Origin: SFHK01 sp963618055
GTDB taxonomy: Bacteria > Bacillota > Clostridia > Christensenellales > Aristaeellaceae
NCBI GenBank assembly: GCA_963618055.1
Contig: CAVERI010000037.1
Location: 1 to 25,636 of the forward strand
Direction: 5' to 3'
Length of the DNA stretch: 25,636 nt
A model generated the notes under the pieces. The model was not told the DNA's origin. It did not search any database and worked only from the letters and a program-made list of their open reading frames with translations. How positions within the stretch are numbered: position 1 is the first letter of the stretch; every line of letters begins with the position of its first letter. Shown here in pieces: positions 1-7,785 of the stretch. A program made the translations under genes and the position numbers.

Positions 1-610
1 TGCGCTCGCGGCCGCGGACGTAGGGCACGATGCAGTACGAGCAGAAGTTGTTGCAGCCGTACATGATGTTCACGAAGCCGAAATACGGGTTCGAGCGCTT
101 CTCCGGCAGTCCCTCGCAAATGGTTCCGCCGGTGTCCAGCACCTCGAACACCTGCACGCGGTCGCTCAGCACCTTTTCCAGATACTCCGGGAAGCGATAC
201 GCGTTGTGCGTGCCGAACACAAGATCGATAAAGGGATACTGGCGAATCAGCGATTCCGCCATGCCCTCCTCCTGCGTCATGCAGCCGCCCACGCAGATGA
301 TCAGCTCGGGCTTGTCCTTCTTCAGCTCCTTCAGCCAGATCACGTTGCCCAACGCCTTGTTTTCGGCGTTTTCACGCACGCAGCAGGTGTTGTATAGGAT
401 TAAATCCGCCTCCTCGCGCGTCGCGGCCTCGGTGAAGCCCATTTCCGTCAGCATGCCGGCCAGCGTCTCGCTGTCGCGCACGTTCATCTGACAGCCGAGC
501 GTCACGATGTGATATTTCTTTCCCGCGGGCAGCATGCCGCGCACGCGAGCCATAATTTCCTTCTGGCGGAGGATTTCCTCTTCGGGAACCCGGCGCGTTT
601 CGTTATTCAT
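1..610 (-). CDS. miaB: MiaB, tRNA-2-methylthio-N6-dimethylallyladenosine synthase (C-terminal part outside window)
   Basis: This radical SAM methylthiotransferase adds a methylthio group to i6A37 of tRNAs that read UNN codons. The first 203 residues can be read on the minus strand from the ATG at 610; the rest lies beyond base 1. The N-terminal methylthiotransferase domain shows the three cluster-binding cysteines: C40 (LGCQMN), C76 (NTCCVRE) and C110 (GGCMTQ). The radical SAM motif CNNFCSYC follows at residues 186-193, just before VPYVRGRE, which is the typical MiaB context. The start overlaps the 3' end of the RNase G gene by 8 bp, so the gene is probably translated as the last visible cistron of that operon. 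MtaB and RimO belong to the same superfamily, but the CNNFCSYC-IVPYVRGRE sequence favours MiaB strongly. Confidence 0.95.
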   Translation of the reverse strand, partial: MNNETRRVPEEEILRQKEIMARVRGMLPAGKKYHIVTLGCQMNVRDSETLAGMLTEMGFTEAATREEADLILYNTCCVRENAENKALGNVIWLKELKKDKPELIICVGGCMTQEEGMAESLIRQYPFIDLVFGTHNAYRFPEYLEKVLSDRVQVFEVLDTGGTICEGLPEKRSNPYFGFVNIMYGCNNFCSYCIVPYVRGRER

Positions 611-2111
611 GCTCTTCCTCTCCGATTCTCCTTGCGCCTTTCGGCGGCACGTCCGTGCGCGCGGGCGCGATTCGGTATTCCGTATCGTTCAGTCCGTCGT
701 CCGAAATCGCGTAGGCGACACCGGACAACGCGCGCTTCGTCTTGAAAATGGCCTGATAGACCCGGCGCGAGACCGTCAGAAGCACGCAGCCCTCGCTTCC
801 GGAGGACAGCCGCCACTGTGCGTCGGTCAGCGCGTCCTCGGCGCAGGCCTCGGGCGAATGCACCCTGCCGGACGCGCCGCACACCGGGCACGGCGACAGA
901 TAATACGTCTCCGGCGGCTCGCGGCGGCGCTTGCGCGTCATTTCAACCAGCCCGAGCCCCGTCATGCCCACCACGTTCGTATGCGCCCGGTCGGCCTTCA
1001 GCGCGTCGCGCAGAATCTGAAGCAGCGCTTCCCCGGCCTTCGCGTCCTTCATATCGATAAAATCGATGATGATGATGCCGCCAATGTCGCGCAGCCGCAG
1101 CTGGTGCGCAATCTCCGCCGCCGCTTCCGCGTTCAGCTTGAACGCGGTTTCCTCAAAATCTGCCTTGCCGACGAATTTTCCCGTGTTCACGTCGATGACC
1201 GTCAGCGCTTCGGTGCGGTCGATGATCAGGTAGCCGCCGCTTTTCAGCCATACGCGCCGCTCCAGCGCCTTTTCCAGCTGCGACTGCACCTGCGCGCGCA
1301 GAAACAGCGGCCGCTCGCCCGCATCCAGCGTCGCGCGAACATTGCCGTCCGGCGCAAGCTGCTGAAGCGCCGCCCTGCCCTTTTCAAAGGCGGCTTCGTC
1401 CTCAAACACAACCTCGTCCACGCCGCGGCCCAGCGCGTCGCGAATGGCGCGGTACACCAGATCGTGGTCGCGCGTCAGAAGCCTCGGCGCTTTTACGCAG
1501 GCCGCGCGCCGGGCAATCTCGTCCCAGTCGCGCTTCAAAGCGCCCACGTCCGCCGCGAGCGCGTCCTCGTCCGCCCCCTCGGCGGCCGTGCGCACGATCA
1601 TGCCCATGCCCTCCGGACACACGCGCGAAGCCAGCGACCTCAGCCGCGCGCGCTCATCCTCCGACGCGATGCGCCGGCTGATTCCAATAAAGTCCACCGT
1701 CGGCAGAAGCACGGCGAGCCGCCCCGGCAGCGTCACATACCCGGTCACACGCGCGCCCTTGCTCCCGCCGGGCACCTTCACAATCTGCACCAGCGTTTCC
1801 TGCCCGCGCTTTAATCGCTTCTCAATCGGCTGCCCGCTGACGCGCGCCTTCACGCGCTCCGCGTCCGTTCCGAAATCGGAGGACGCAAACGCGAAATCGT
1901 CCGCGGCCAGAAAGGCGTTTTTGTCCTCGCCAAGGTCGATAAACGCCGCCTGCATGCCCGGCAGCACGTTTTCCACGCGCCCCAGATAGATATTGCCAAC
2001 GTCGCCGCCGCCCGCCTCGCGCTCCACGGAGAACTCGTTCAGCACACCGTTTTCCATCAGCGCCACGCGCGTTTCGCCGGGACGCGTTTCCACCAAAAGC
2101 CGCCCTGCCAT
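603..2111 (-). CDS. rng: Ribonuclease G/E family endoribonuclease
   Basis: This is a single-strand-specific endoribonuclease of the RNase E/G family, used in rRNA maturation and mRNA decay. The 502-residue protein has the usual length for an RNase G-type member without the long RNase E scaffold tail. An S1-like RNA-binding segment lies near residues 36-125 (VGNIYLGRVENVLPGMQAAF). The two metal-binding aspartates are visible in IDVNTGKFVG (D307) and IIIIDFIDM (D350). The zinc-link motif CPVCGASG at 408-415 holds the dimer together in this family. The ATG at 2111 starts 1 bp after the stop of the DUF2344 gene, and its SD (GGAG) lies inside that gene. The downstream miaB overlaps its stop, which suggests one coupled transcript. 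Confidence 0.95.
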   Translation of the reverse strand: MAGRLLVETRPGETRVALMENGVLNEFSVEREAGGGDVGNIYLGRVENVLPGMQAAFIDLGEDKNAFLAADDFAFASSDFGTDAERVKARVSGQPIEKRLKRGQETLVQIVKVPGGSKGARVTGYVTLPGRLAVLLPTVDFIGISRRIASEDERARLRSLASRVCPEGMGMIVRTAAEGADEDALAADVGALKRDWDEIARRAACVKAPRLLTRDHDLVYRAIRDALGRGVDEVVFEDEAAFEKGRAALQQLAPDGNVRATLDAGERPLFLRAQVQSQLEKALERRVWLKSGGYLIIDRTEALTVIDVNTGKFVGKADFEETAFKLNAEAAAEIAHQLRLRDIGGIIIIDFIDMKDAKAGEALLQILRDALKADRAHTNVVGMTGLGLVEMTRKRRREPPETYYLSPCPVCGASGRVHSPEACAEDALTDAQWRLSSGSEGCVLLTVSRRVYQAIFKTKRALSGVAYAISDDGLNDTEYRIAPARTDVPPKGARRIGEEEHE

Positions 2112-2112
2112 A

Positions 2113-2778
2113 CTACAGCTCCATCAGCGGCGCGGGCTTGCCCTGCGCGTTCAGCCCCAGAAGCTTCGTGCGAAGAATCCGCACCTCCGGCGTTTCAATT
2201 CCCGCCAGCTTCGACAGGGAGTTTAAAAGCAGGTCGGGCTTCAGCGTGTCCGTCTCCGTCAGCATCAGCCGCATGACCAGCGCCGTATCGTCCGACGTAA
2301 GCGACACGCACAGCGGACGAATGTCGATCTCCCTTTCACCGGACTTCGTCTTGCGCACGGCCATCACCTGCTCGGAAAACAGAAATTCCCGCGCGCCGTT
2401 TTTCAGCGCTTCGAAGTTCTCCGCCGGCGTTACGCGGTAATCGGCCATCTTCACCAGCGCCATCATGCTGGGGTGCCGGTCGTCCACGTAGCGCACGGAA
2501 TACACCGGCATTTCCTCCGGCAGCGCGCCGCGCATGCGCGCAAGCGCCTCGCGCTCGGGCACGTGCTTGATGAATTTGATGTCCAGAACCTCGTATTCGC
2601 TTTCCCAGCCCATGGCCAGCGCGGAGGCGAAGCTCATCACGGGATGCGGGTTAAAGCCCTGCGAGAACGCCACCGGCAGCCCGGAGCGGTTCAGCGCGCG
2701 CTGCATATACCTTTGCAAATCCAGATGCGACACAAAGCGAAGCCGGTCAAGCTTGCCGAATCGAAATACGCACCTCAT
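2113..2778 (-). CDS. TIGR03936 / DUF2344 radical-SAM-associated protein
   Basis: This 221-residue protein has the features of the DUF2344 (TIGR03936) family. RFGKLDRLRFVSHLDLQRY near the N-terminus and AFSQGFNPHPVMSFA shortly after are its recognisable signatures. The family occurs either as the C-terminal part of TIGR03960 radical SAM proteins or as a separate gene next to them; here it is separate. I chose the ATG at 2778 over the in-frame GTG at 2784. The ATG forms an ATGA overlap with the upstream stop and sits 7 bases after a GGGGG SD, whereas the GTG is almost on top of that SD. The biochemical function is not established; the conserved link to RNase G and, in many Firmicutes, ribosomal protein genes suggests RNA or ribosome modification (inference). 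Confidence 0.9.
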   Translation of the reverse strand: MRCVFRFGKLDRLRFVSHLDLQRYMQRALNRSGLPVAFSQGFNPHPVMSFASALAMGWESEYEVLDIKFIKHVPEREALARMRGALPEEMPVYSVRYVDDRHPSMMALVKMADYRVTPAENFEALKNGAREFLFSEQVMAVRKTKSGEREIDIRPLCVSLTSDDTALVMRLMLTETDTLKPDLLLNSLSKLAGIETPEVRILRTKLLGLNAQGKPAPLMEL

Positions 2779-4619
2779 CTGCACGCCCCCTCATATCGCT
2801 TCATTCCGCAGCCGACGCAGCCCTTGCGGCAGTCGTGCGTAATCTCGGCCTTCTGCGCGTGTTCCCATTCACGCTTTAGAAACTCCTGACTCACTCCGCA
2901 GTCCAAATGCGCCCACGGCAGCACCTCGTCGATGTCTCTTGCGCGCAGCGCGTAGAAATTGGGATCGATGCCGGTATCCTTGAACGCCTGCGTCCACTTG
3001 TCGTTGTCGTAGAATTCCGTCCAGCCGTCAAACTCGCACCCGAGCTCCGACGCGCGCGCGAGCACCTCCGCGCACCGGCGGTCGCCGCGGGCGAAAACGG
3101 CCTCGATGTAGCTCACGTCGGACTCGTGATATTTGAAGTCCACACCCTTGAGCTTGGAAATCTCCGCCTTCAGCATCCTTTGCCGTCTCTGCACCGTTTC
3201 CTTGTCCAGCTGAGACGCCCACTGGAACGGCGTGTGCGACTTGGGCACGAACACCGACGCGGAAACCGTGATGCGCAGACCCGGCGCGCGCTTTTCCTTC
3301 GGCACGGAGAAATAGCACCTGCGCGCCTTTGCCGCCAGATCGGCAATGCCCAGCACGTCCTCGTCCGTCTCGGTCGGCAGGCCGATCATGAAATACAGCT
3401 TCACGGCGCTCCAGCCCTCCTCGAAAGCGTCGGTCACCGCGCGCATCAGATCTTCCTCGGTCACGCCCTTGTTGATTACGTCGCGCAGGCGCTGCGTGCC
3501 CGCCTCCGGCGCGAGCGTCAGCGCGGTCTTTCGCACCTTCTGGGTTTCCTTCAGCGTGTCCTTCAAAAACGCGTCGATGCGCTGGGACGGCAGCGAAATC
3601 TTCACGCGCCGCTCCAGAAAGCGCGTCACCATCTCGTGCGCCAGCTCGGGCAGACAGGAATAATCGCCGCTGGAAAGGCTCATCAGCGAAATCTCGTCAA
3701 AGCCGGTAGCGTTCACCAGCTTGTCGGCAATTTCCAGAAGCTTGTCCATGCTGCGCTCGCGCACAGGACGATAGATCATGCCCGCCTGACAGAAGCGGCA
3801 GCCGCGCGTGCAGCCCCGGAAGATTTCCAGCATGATGCGGTCGTGCACCACCTCGCCGTAGGGCACGATCAGCTTGTCCGGATAGTCGGCGGCCGTCAGA
3901 TCGTTGACCAGCGCCTTGTACACCAGCGGCTTCGCGCCGGAGCCCTCCTTCGGGGTCACGGCGTGAATCGTGCCGTCCTCGTTGTACGTCACGTCGTACA
4001 GGCTGGGCACATACGCGCCCTCGACCTCCGTCGCCGCGCGGCGCAGATAGTCCTCGCGGGGCTTGCCGCTCTCGCGCCAGCTCTTCAGAAGGTCGACCGT
4101 CTGGTGAATCGCGCGCTCGCCGTCGCCCAGCGTGAACACGTCCACAAACGGCGCCAGCGGCTCCGGGTTGAACGCGCACGGGCCGCCGCAGATCACGAAC
4201 GGGCCGCCGGTTCTGTCCTTCGAATACAGCGGAATCCCCGCCAGCTTCAGCGCGGCAAGGATGTTTGTGTAGCTCATTTCATATTGAAGCGTGATACCGA
4301 GGATGTCGAACTCGCCGACGGGCGTGCGCGTTTCCAGCGAAAACAGCGGAACGCCCTCCTCCTTCATCAGCGCCTCCATGTCCGGCCACGGCGAACAGAC
4401 GCGCTCGCAATAGGTGTCCGCGCGGCGGTTCAGCGTGTGATACAATATTTTCATGCCCAGATGAGACATGGCGACCTCGTACACGTCCGGAAACAGGAAC
4501 GCGTACCGCACGTCGACGCTCTTCGGATCCTTTTTCTCGCTGCCAAACTCGCAGCCCAGATAACGCGACGGCTTCTGCACCCGGCTCATCAGGCGGTCGA
4601 TTTTCTGCGAAAGCTCCAA
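2775..4619 (-). CDS. TIGR03960 family B12-binding-type radical SAM protein
   Basis: This is a large radical SAM enzyme (about 614 residues) of the TIGR03960 family; its substrate is unknown. An N-terminal cobalamin-binding-like Rossmann region (AFLFPDVYEVAMSHLG, then FDILGITLQYE) precedes the radical SAM core. The cluster motif CTRGCRFCQAG lies near residue 272. A C-terminal cysteine cluster (HDCRKGCVGCGM) is typical of the family. The start is ambiguous. The SD GGGAGGA at 4632-4626 directly abuts the ATG at 4625 but is 6 bases from the in-frame TTG at 4619, so I favour the TTG. The ATG at 4652 has no SD and lies close to the predicted transcription start. The gene heads the DUF2344-rng-miaB operon. 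Confidence 0.9.
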   Translation of the reverse strand: MELSQKIDRLMSRVQKPSRYLGCEFGSEKKDPKSVDVRYAFLFPDVYEVAMSHLGMKILYHTLNRRADTYCERVCSPWPDMEALMKEEGVPLFSLETRTPVGEFDILGITLQYEMSYTNILAALKLAGIPLYSKDRTGGPFVICGGPCAFNPEPLAPFVDVFTLGDGERAIHQTVDLLKSWRESGKPREDYLRRAATEVEGAYVPSLYDVTYNEDGTIHAVTPKEGSGAKPLVYKALVNDLTAADYPDKLIVPYGEVVHDRIMLEIFRGCTRGCRFCQAGMIYRPVRERSMDKLLEIADKLVNATGFDEISLMSLSSGDYSCLPELAHEMVTRFLERRVKISLPSQRIDAFLKDTLKETQKVRKTALTLAPEAGTQRLRDVINKGVTEEDLMRAVTDAFEEGWSAVKLYFMIGLPTETDEDVLGIADLAAKARRCYFSVPKEKRAPGLRITVSASVFVPKSHTPFQWASQLDKETVQRRQRMLKAEISKLKGVDFKYHESDVSYIEAVFARGDRRCAEVLARASELGCEFDGWTEFYDNDKWTQAFKDTGIDPNFYALRARDIDEVLPWAHLDCGVSQEFLKREWEHAQKAEITHDCRKGCVGCGMKRYEGACR

Positions 4620-4655
4620 ACCCATTCCTCCCGAAAACACAGATATACCCATTAC

Positions 4656-4664
4656 ATTCTATCA
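4656..4664 (-). promoter_or_regulatory. Candidate extended -10 promoter for the radical SAM-rng-miaB operon
   Basis: On the minus strand TGATAGAAT matches an extended -10 (TGnTATAAT) with one mismatch in the hexamer. No good -35 is visible 16-18 bases upstream. Transcription starting about 7 bases downstream would begin near 4649 and give a leader of about 30 bases that contains the SD at 4632-4626. Confidence 0.4.
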
Positions 4665-4734
4665 CGATTTTATCCGACTTTCGAGGTGGGATTGTTAAAC
4701 TATTTTCGCGCGGCCGGTTTTTTATGCGCTGATA

Positions 4735-4764
4735 TTGACGAAACCGGTGTATATCCTGTATAAT
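4735..4764 (+). promoter_or_regulatory. Sigma-A-type promoter of lysA
   Basis: TTGACG (4735-4740) and a perfect TATAAT (4759-4764) are separated by 18 bases, about 31 bases upstream of the chosen lysA start. This is one of the best vegetative promoters in the window. Confidence 0.8.
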
Positions 4765-4795
4765 CGAAGCCAATCCGCAAAGAGGAAGGATGTTT

Positions 4796-6073
4796 ATGTC
4801 CGTCAAGATCGCGCCCGACCGTGAAACCCTTGAAAAAATCGCTTCTCAGATTCCCACCCCCTTTCATCTGTATTCGGAGGCAAGACTGCGCGCGCGTGTG
4901 CGCGCCTTTCTTCGCGCGTTTTCGTGGAACGAGGGCTTCCGCGAATACTATGCCGTAAAGGCCTGCCCCACGCCGGGCGTCATACGCATCCTTCAGGAGG
5001 AGGGCTGCGGCGTGGACTGCGCGTCGGAATGCGAGCTGATGCTGGCCGAGGCGATGGGCTTTTCCGGCGACAAAATCATGTTTTCCTCCAATGAAACGCC
5101 CCGCGGCGAATTCGCCTACGCGCGCCGCTTAGGCGCAATCATTAATCTGGACGACTACACACTGATTCCGTCGCTGGCCGCCGAGGGGCCGGTGCCCGAG
5201 CGCGTGTGTCTGCGCTTTAATCCCGGCGGAGAGTTCCGCCTTGGCAACGCCGTGATGGGCGCGCCAGGCGAAGCGAAGTTCGGCATGACGCGCGAGCAGC
5301 TTACCCTGTCCGTGCGCGCGCTTCAGGAAATGGGCGTAAAGCAGTTCGCGCTTCACGCGTTTCTGGCCAGCAACACCGTCGATTCGTCGTACTACCCCAC
5401 GATGGCGCGCCTTCTGATGACCACCGCGCGCGAGCTGCGCGAGGAAACCGGCGCGGAGTTTTTCATGATCAACCTGTCCGGCGGCATCGGCATCCCCTAC
5501 CGTCTCGATCAGCCGGACACCGACATTTCGCTGGTCGGCCACGGCGTGCAGGAGGCGTTTGAGGAAATCTGCGTGCCCGCCGGAATGGGAGGCATCCGCA
5601 TTGCCGCCGAGCTTGGGCGCTATATTTCCGGCCCCGCCGGGTGGCTCGTGACCCGCGCCATTCACGAAAAGCATACCCACAAGGAATACATCGGCGTAGA
5701 CGCGTGCGCCGCCGACCTGATGCGCCCCGCCATGTACGGCGCGTATCACTACATCACGGACGCAGGAAAGGAAAACGAAGCGCCGGTTCAGAAATACGAC
5801 GTGGTCGGCTCGCTGTGCGAAAACAACGACAAGTTCGCCGTCGACCGTATGCTGCCGCACGTGAGCATGGGCGACCTGCTCGTCATTCACGACACCGGCG
5901 CGCACGGCCGCAGCATGGGCTATAATTACAATGGAAGACTTCGAAGCGCGGAGGTGCTTTTGAAGGAGGACGGTTCCTTCGAGCTGATCCGCCGCGCCGA
6001 AACGCCCCGCGACTACTTTGCCACGCTGGATTTCACCGGCGTTCTGGACGGCGTTTTGAAAAATCACCATTGA
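4796..6073 (+). CDS. lysA: Diaminopimelate decarboxylase (PLP-dependent, fold III)
   Basis: This enzyme decarboxylates meso-diaminopimelate to L-lysine in the cytosol. The alanine-racemase-like barrel carries the PLP lysine in YYAVKACPTP (K55 from this start). The phosphate-binding glycine loop is LSGGIGIPY, and the family segment ELGRYISGPAG follows. The C-terminal barrel contains DLMRPAMYGAYH, GSLCENNDKFA (the CESxD-type substrate-binding region) and MGYNYNGRLRSAEVL, all typical of DapDC. An ATG at 4790 lies directly against the SD AGAGGAAGG, so the second ATG at 4796, 6 bases from it, is the better start. In Bacillus subtilis lysA lies downstream of spoIIA-spoVA; here it converges on sigF and no spoVA genes are present. 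Related decarboxylases (carboxynorspermidine, ornithine) are less likely. Confidence 0.88.
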   Translation: MSVKIAPDRETLEKIASQIPTPFHLYSEARLRARVRAFLRAFSWNEGFREYYAVKACPTPGVIRILQEEGCGVDCASECELMLAEAMGFSGDKIMFSSNETPRGEFAYARRLGAIINLDDYTLIPSLAAEGPVPERVCLRFNPGGEFRLGNAVMGAPGEAKFGMTREQLTLSVRALQEMGVKQFALHAFLASNTVDSSYYPTMARLLMTTARELREETGAEFFMINLSGGIGIPYRLDQPDTDISLVGHGVQEAFEEICVPAGMGGIRIAAELGRYISGPAGWLVTRAIHEKHTHKEYIGVDACAADLMRPAMYGAYHYITDAGKENEAPVQKYDVVGSLCENNDKFAVDRMLPHVSMGDLLVIHDTGAHGRSMGYNYNGRLRSAEVLLKEDGSFELIRRAETPRDYFATLDFTGVLDGVLKNHH

Positions 6074-6077
6074 GCGA

Positions 6078-6782
6078 TTATCCCGCGTCCTGCCGGAGCC
6101 GCGTCAAAATCTTCTTTTCAAGCCGGGATACCTGCACCTGCGTCATTCCCATAATCCCGGCCACGTTCGTCTGCGTCAGGCTTTTGAAATACCGAAGCGT
6201 GAGCAGCGTCCGCTCCTTCTCGTTTAGCGAGGCCATCAGCTTCTCGACGAGAAGGTTTTTTTCAACCCTTTCAAACGGATTCACGCCCAGCGTATCCTCC
6301 AAGCGCAGATCGCCGCCGTCCAGCGGCTCGGACAGCGAGCGCACCGTCTGGTTCGCGCCCAGCGCCAGCACCGCGTCCTCGCGCGACAGCTTCAGCTCCG
6401 CGCAGATTTCCTCCAGCGTCGGGTCGCGCCCGTTTTCCTCGCGGCGGCGGTTTACAAATTCCAGCGCGCGCTTCGCGTTTTCCTTGATGGTGCGGGACAC
6501 GCGAATCTGCCCATCGTCGCGCAGAAAGCGGCGAATTTCGCCCATGATCATCGGCACGGCATAGGTGGAGAACTTCACGCCGTAGCCCTCGTCAAAATTT
6601 CGCACCGCGCGAACCAGCCCCAGCCGCCCCAGCTGATACAGGTCTTCGTATTCCCGCCCCTGCGTTTTCAGGCGCTTTACCACGTAGTGCACCAGCGCGT
6701 CGTTGTCGCGCACCAGCTTCTCCATCGCGGCGGCGTCGCCCCGCTGCGCCTCGCGAATGCACTCGTATACATCCTCGATCAA
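6078..6782 (-). CDS. sigF: RNA polymerase sporulation sigma factor SigF
   Basis: This is the forespore-specific sigma factor that switches on the first compartment-specific genes after asymmetric division. The 234 residues contain region 2 (DLYQLGRLGLVRAVRNFDEGYGVKFSTYAVPMIMGEIRRFLRDDG), region 3 (IRVSRTIKEN) and region 4 (LNEKERTLLTLRYF, with the helix-turn-helix TQTNVAGIMGMTQVQVSRLEKKIL). SigG would look similar, but the position after spoIIAA-spoIIAB identifies SigF. The only plausible start is the TTG at 6782, whose TTGA overlaps the spoIIAB stop. The GGAGG SD lies just 1 base before it, an unusually tight spacing that may limit translation or make it depend on coupling. The stop is 4 bp from the lysA stop on the other strand. 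Confidence 0.95.
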   Translation of the reverse strand: MIEDVYECIREAQRGDAAAMEKLVRDNDALVHYVVKRLKTQGREYEDLYQLGRLGLVRAVRNFDEGYGVKFSTYAVPMIMGEIRRFLRDDGQIRVSRTIKENAKRALEFVNRRREENGRDPTLEEICAELKLSREDAVLALGANQTVRSLSEPLDGGDLRLEDTLGVNPFERVEKNLLVEKLMASLNEKERTLLTLRYFKSLTQTNVAGIMGMTQVQVSRLEKKILTRLRQDAG

Positions 6783-7231
6783 GCCTCCTTCGCGGCAGGT
6801 CTGCCGCTTTCCAGCTGCTTGTACAGCCGAACCGTCGTGCCGCTGCCAACCCGGCTCGCCACGTCGATGGAATCCATAAAGCTCTCCATCACGGTAAAAC
6901 CCATGCCGCTGCGCTCGAAGCCGTCTACGCTCGTCCAGAACGGCTGCATTGCCTGCTTAAGGTCGGCTATGCCCACGCCATTGTCGGTGATGTCCACGGT
7001 CAGAAACCGCTTGTCCGTCAGCGTCGCGCGCATGCGCACCGTGCCCAGCTTCCCCTGATAGCCGTGAATAATGGCGTTCGTCACCGCCTCGGACACGGCG
7101 GTCTTCACGTCGCTCAGCTCCGACATGGTGGGGTTCAGCGGCAGAAGAAACGCGCTGATTGTCAGCCGCGCGAAGCCTTCGTTTTCGGGAACCGACAGAA
7201 AATCCACCTTGATTTCGTTGATGATGCTCAT
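6779..7231 (-). CDS. spoIIAB: Anti-sigma F factor and SpoIIAA kinase SpoIIAB
   Basis: SpoIIAB binds and inhibits SigF and, as a serine kinase, inactivates SpoIIAA by phosphorylation. The 150-residue protein is a GHKL (Bergerat fold) ATPase. The N box is SEAVTNAIIHGY (E48 and N52 expected to act in catalysis and magnesium binding), the G1 box is DNGVGI, and the G2 region is RSGMGFTVM. The start region MSIINEIKVDFLSVPENEGFAR matches the family. Its ATG overlaps the spoIIAA stop by 4 bp (ATGA), and its own stop overlaps the sigF start, so the three partners are translated from one message. Balanced stoichiometry is expected and matters for this partner-switching module. Confidence 0.96.
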   Translation of the reverse strand: MSIINEIKVDFLSVPENEGFARLTISAFLLPLNPTMSELSDVKTAVSEAVTNAIIHGYQGKLGTVRMRATLTDKRFLTVDITDNGVGIADLKQAMQPFWTSVDGFERSGMGFTVMESFMDSIDVASRVGSGTTVRLYKQLESGRPAAKEA

Positions 7232-7548
7232 TTGCTCTCCGTCCTTTCCTCGTTTTTGATGATCTGCCCAAGCCCGGACATGCGAAACACGCGCTCCACC
7301 GGCTGGCGCATGCCGCGCACGCGCACGCCGCCGCCCCTCCGCTTCATGAACTTGTATCGGCCGATCATCATGCCGATGCCGGACGAATCCATAAACCCCA
7401 CCTCGCTTAGATCAAACACCACGACCTTTGCATCCGTCTTTAGAACCGTCGCATCGATCGTGTTTCGAATCCGCTCCGCCATGCAATGATCCAGCTCTCC
7501 CTGCGGCGCGACCGTGAGCACCCGGGATACGTCGTCAAACTGCAGCAT
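7228..7548 (-). CDS. spoIIAA: Anti-anti-sigma F factor SpoIIAA
   Basis: SpoIIAA frees SigF by binding SpoIIAB when dephosphorylated by SpoIIE. The 106-residue protein is a single STAS domain: GELDHCMAERIRN near the start, a VVVFDLSEVGFMDSSGIGMMIGRYK core, and VFRMSGLGQII near the end. S55 in MDSSG corresponds to the phosphorylated serine. The ATG at 7548 is preceded by GGGAGGA at 7565-7559, a rather long 10-base spacing, and this SD lies partly inside an inverted repeat (listed separately). It is the first gene of the spoIIA operon. In many Bacillota dacF precedes it; here the upstream neighbour is an FtsH-like protease gene about 240 bp away. Confidence 0.96.
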   Translation of the reverse strand: MLQFDDVSRVLTVAPQGELDHCMAERIRNTIDATVLKTDAKVVVFDLSEVGFMDSSGIGMMIGRYKFMKRRGGGVRVRGMRQPVERVFRMSGLGQIIKNEERTESK

Positions 7549-7553
7549 ACAAA

Positions 7554-7587
7554 AACCATCCTCCCGTTTTGGACTGGAAGGATGGTT
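7554..7587 (-). promoter_or_regulatory. Hairpin overlapping the spoIIAA ribosome-binding site
   Basis: In the minus-strand transcript AACCATCCT (7587-7579) can pair perfectly with AGGATGGTT (7562-7554) across a 16-base loop. The SD GGGAGGA occupies 7565-7559, so four of its bases fall in the 3' arm. The stem is followed by a short T run (TTTTTG if the arm's last two Ts are counted) before the spoIIAA ATG. It could mask the SD or act as a weak attenuator. The pairing is seen in the sequence; the function is inferred. Confidence 0.5.
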
Positions 7588-7715
7588 CGCTTCTTTCCCG
7601 CGCGCCGCCTGTTTCGGAATTATGGATTGTTGCGCGAATCCTGCAAATCGTCCGACAGCCGCCCGCGCGGTTTTTCGCCTTTTTCGTCGAGCGTCCTCCT
7701 TCGCTGCCCGAACAA

Positions 7716-7743
7716 ATACTCGCTGCCTGTGAGAAAATCCTTC
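7716..7743 (-). promoter_or_regulatory. Weak candidate sigma-H-like promoter of the spoIIA operon
   Basis: On the minus strand GAAGGATTTT resembles the sigma-H -35 (RnAGGAwWW), and AGCGAGTAT downstream resembles the -10 (RnnGAATwW) with GAGT in place of GAAT. The spacing is about one base shorter than consensus. spoIIA is transcribed by sigma-H in B. subtilis, which makes the site plausible but not proven. Confidence 0.25.
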
Positions 7744-7785
7744 TGAATGTGCTGATCACCCCCCTTCCTTTCCCGCCGAACGCGT

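Noticed and set aside
534..1814. A 426-codon plus-strand frame opposite the RNase G gene
   Set aside because: Same reason: low-complexity basic translation, no SD support, and RNase G motifs are intact on the other strand.
2907..4763. A 618-codon open frame on the plus strand opposite the radical SAM gene
   Set aside because: It is arginine-, alanine- and histidine-rich with no family motif and lies fully antisense to a well-supported gene; GC-rich codon use keeps the opposite frame open.
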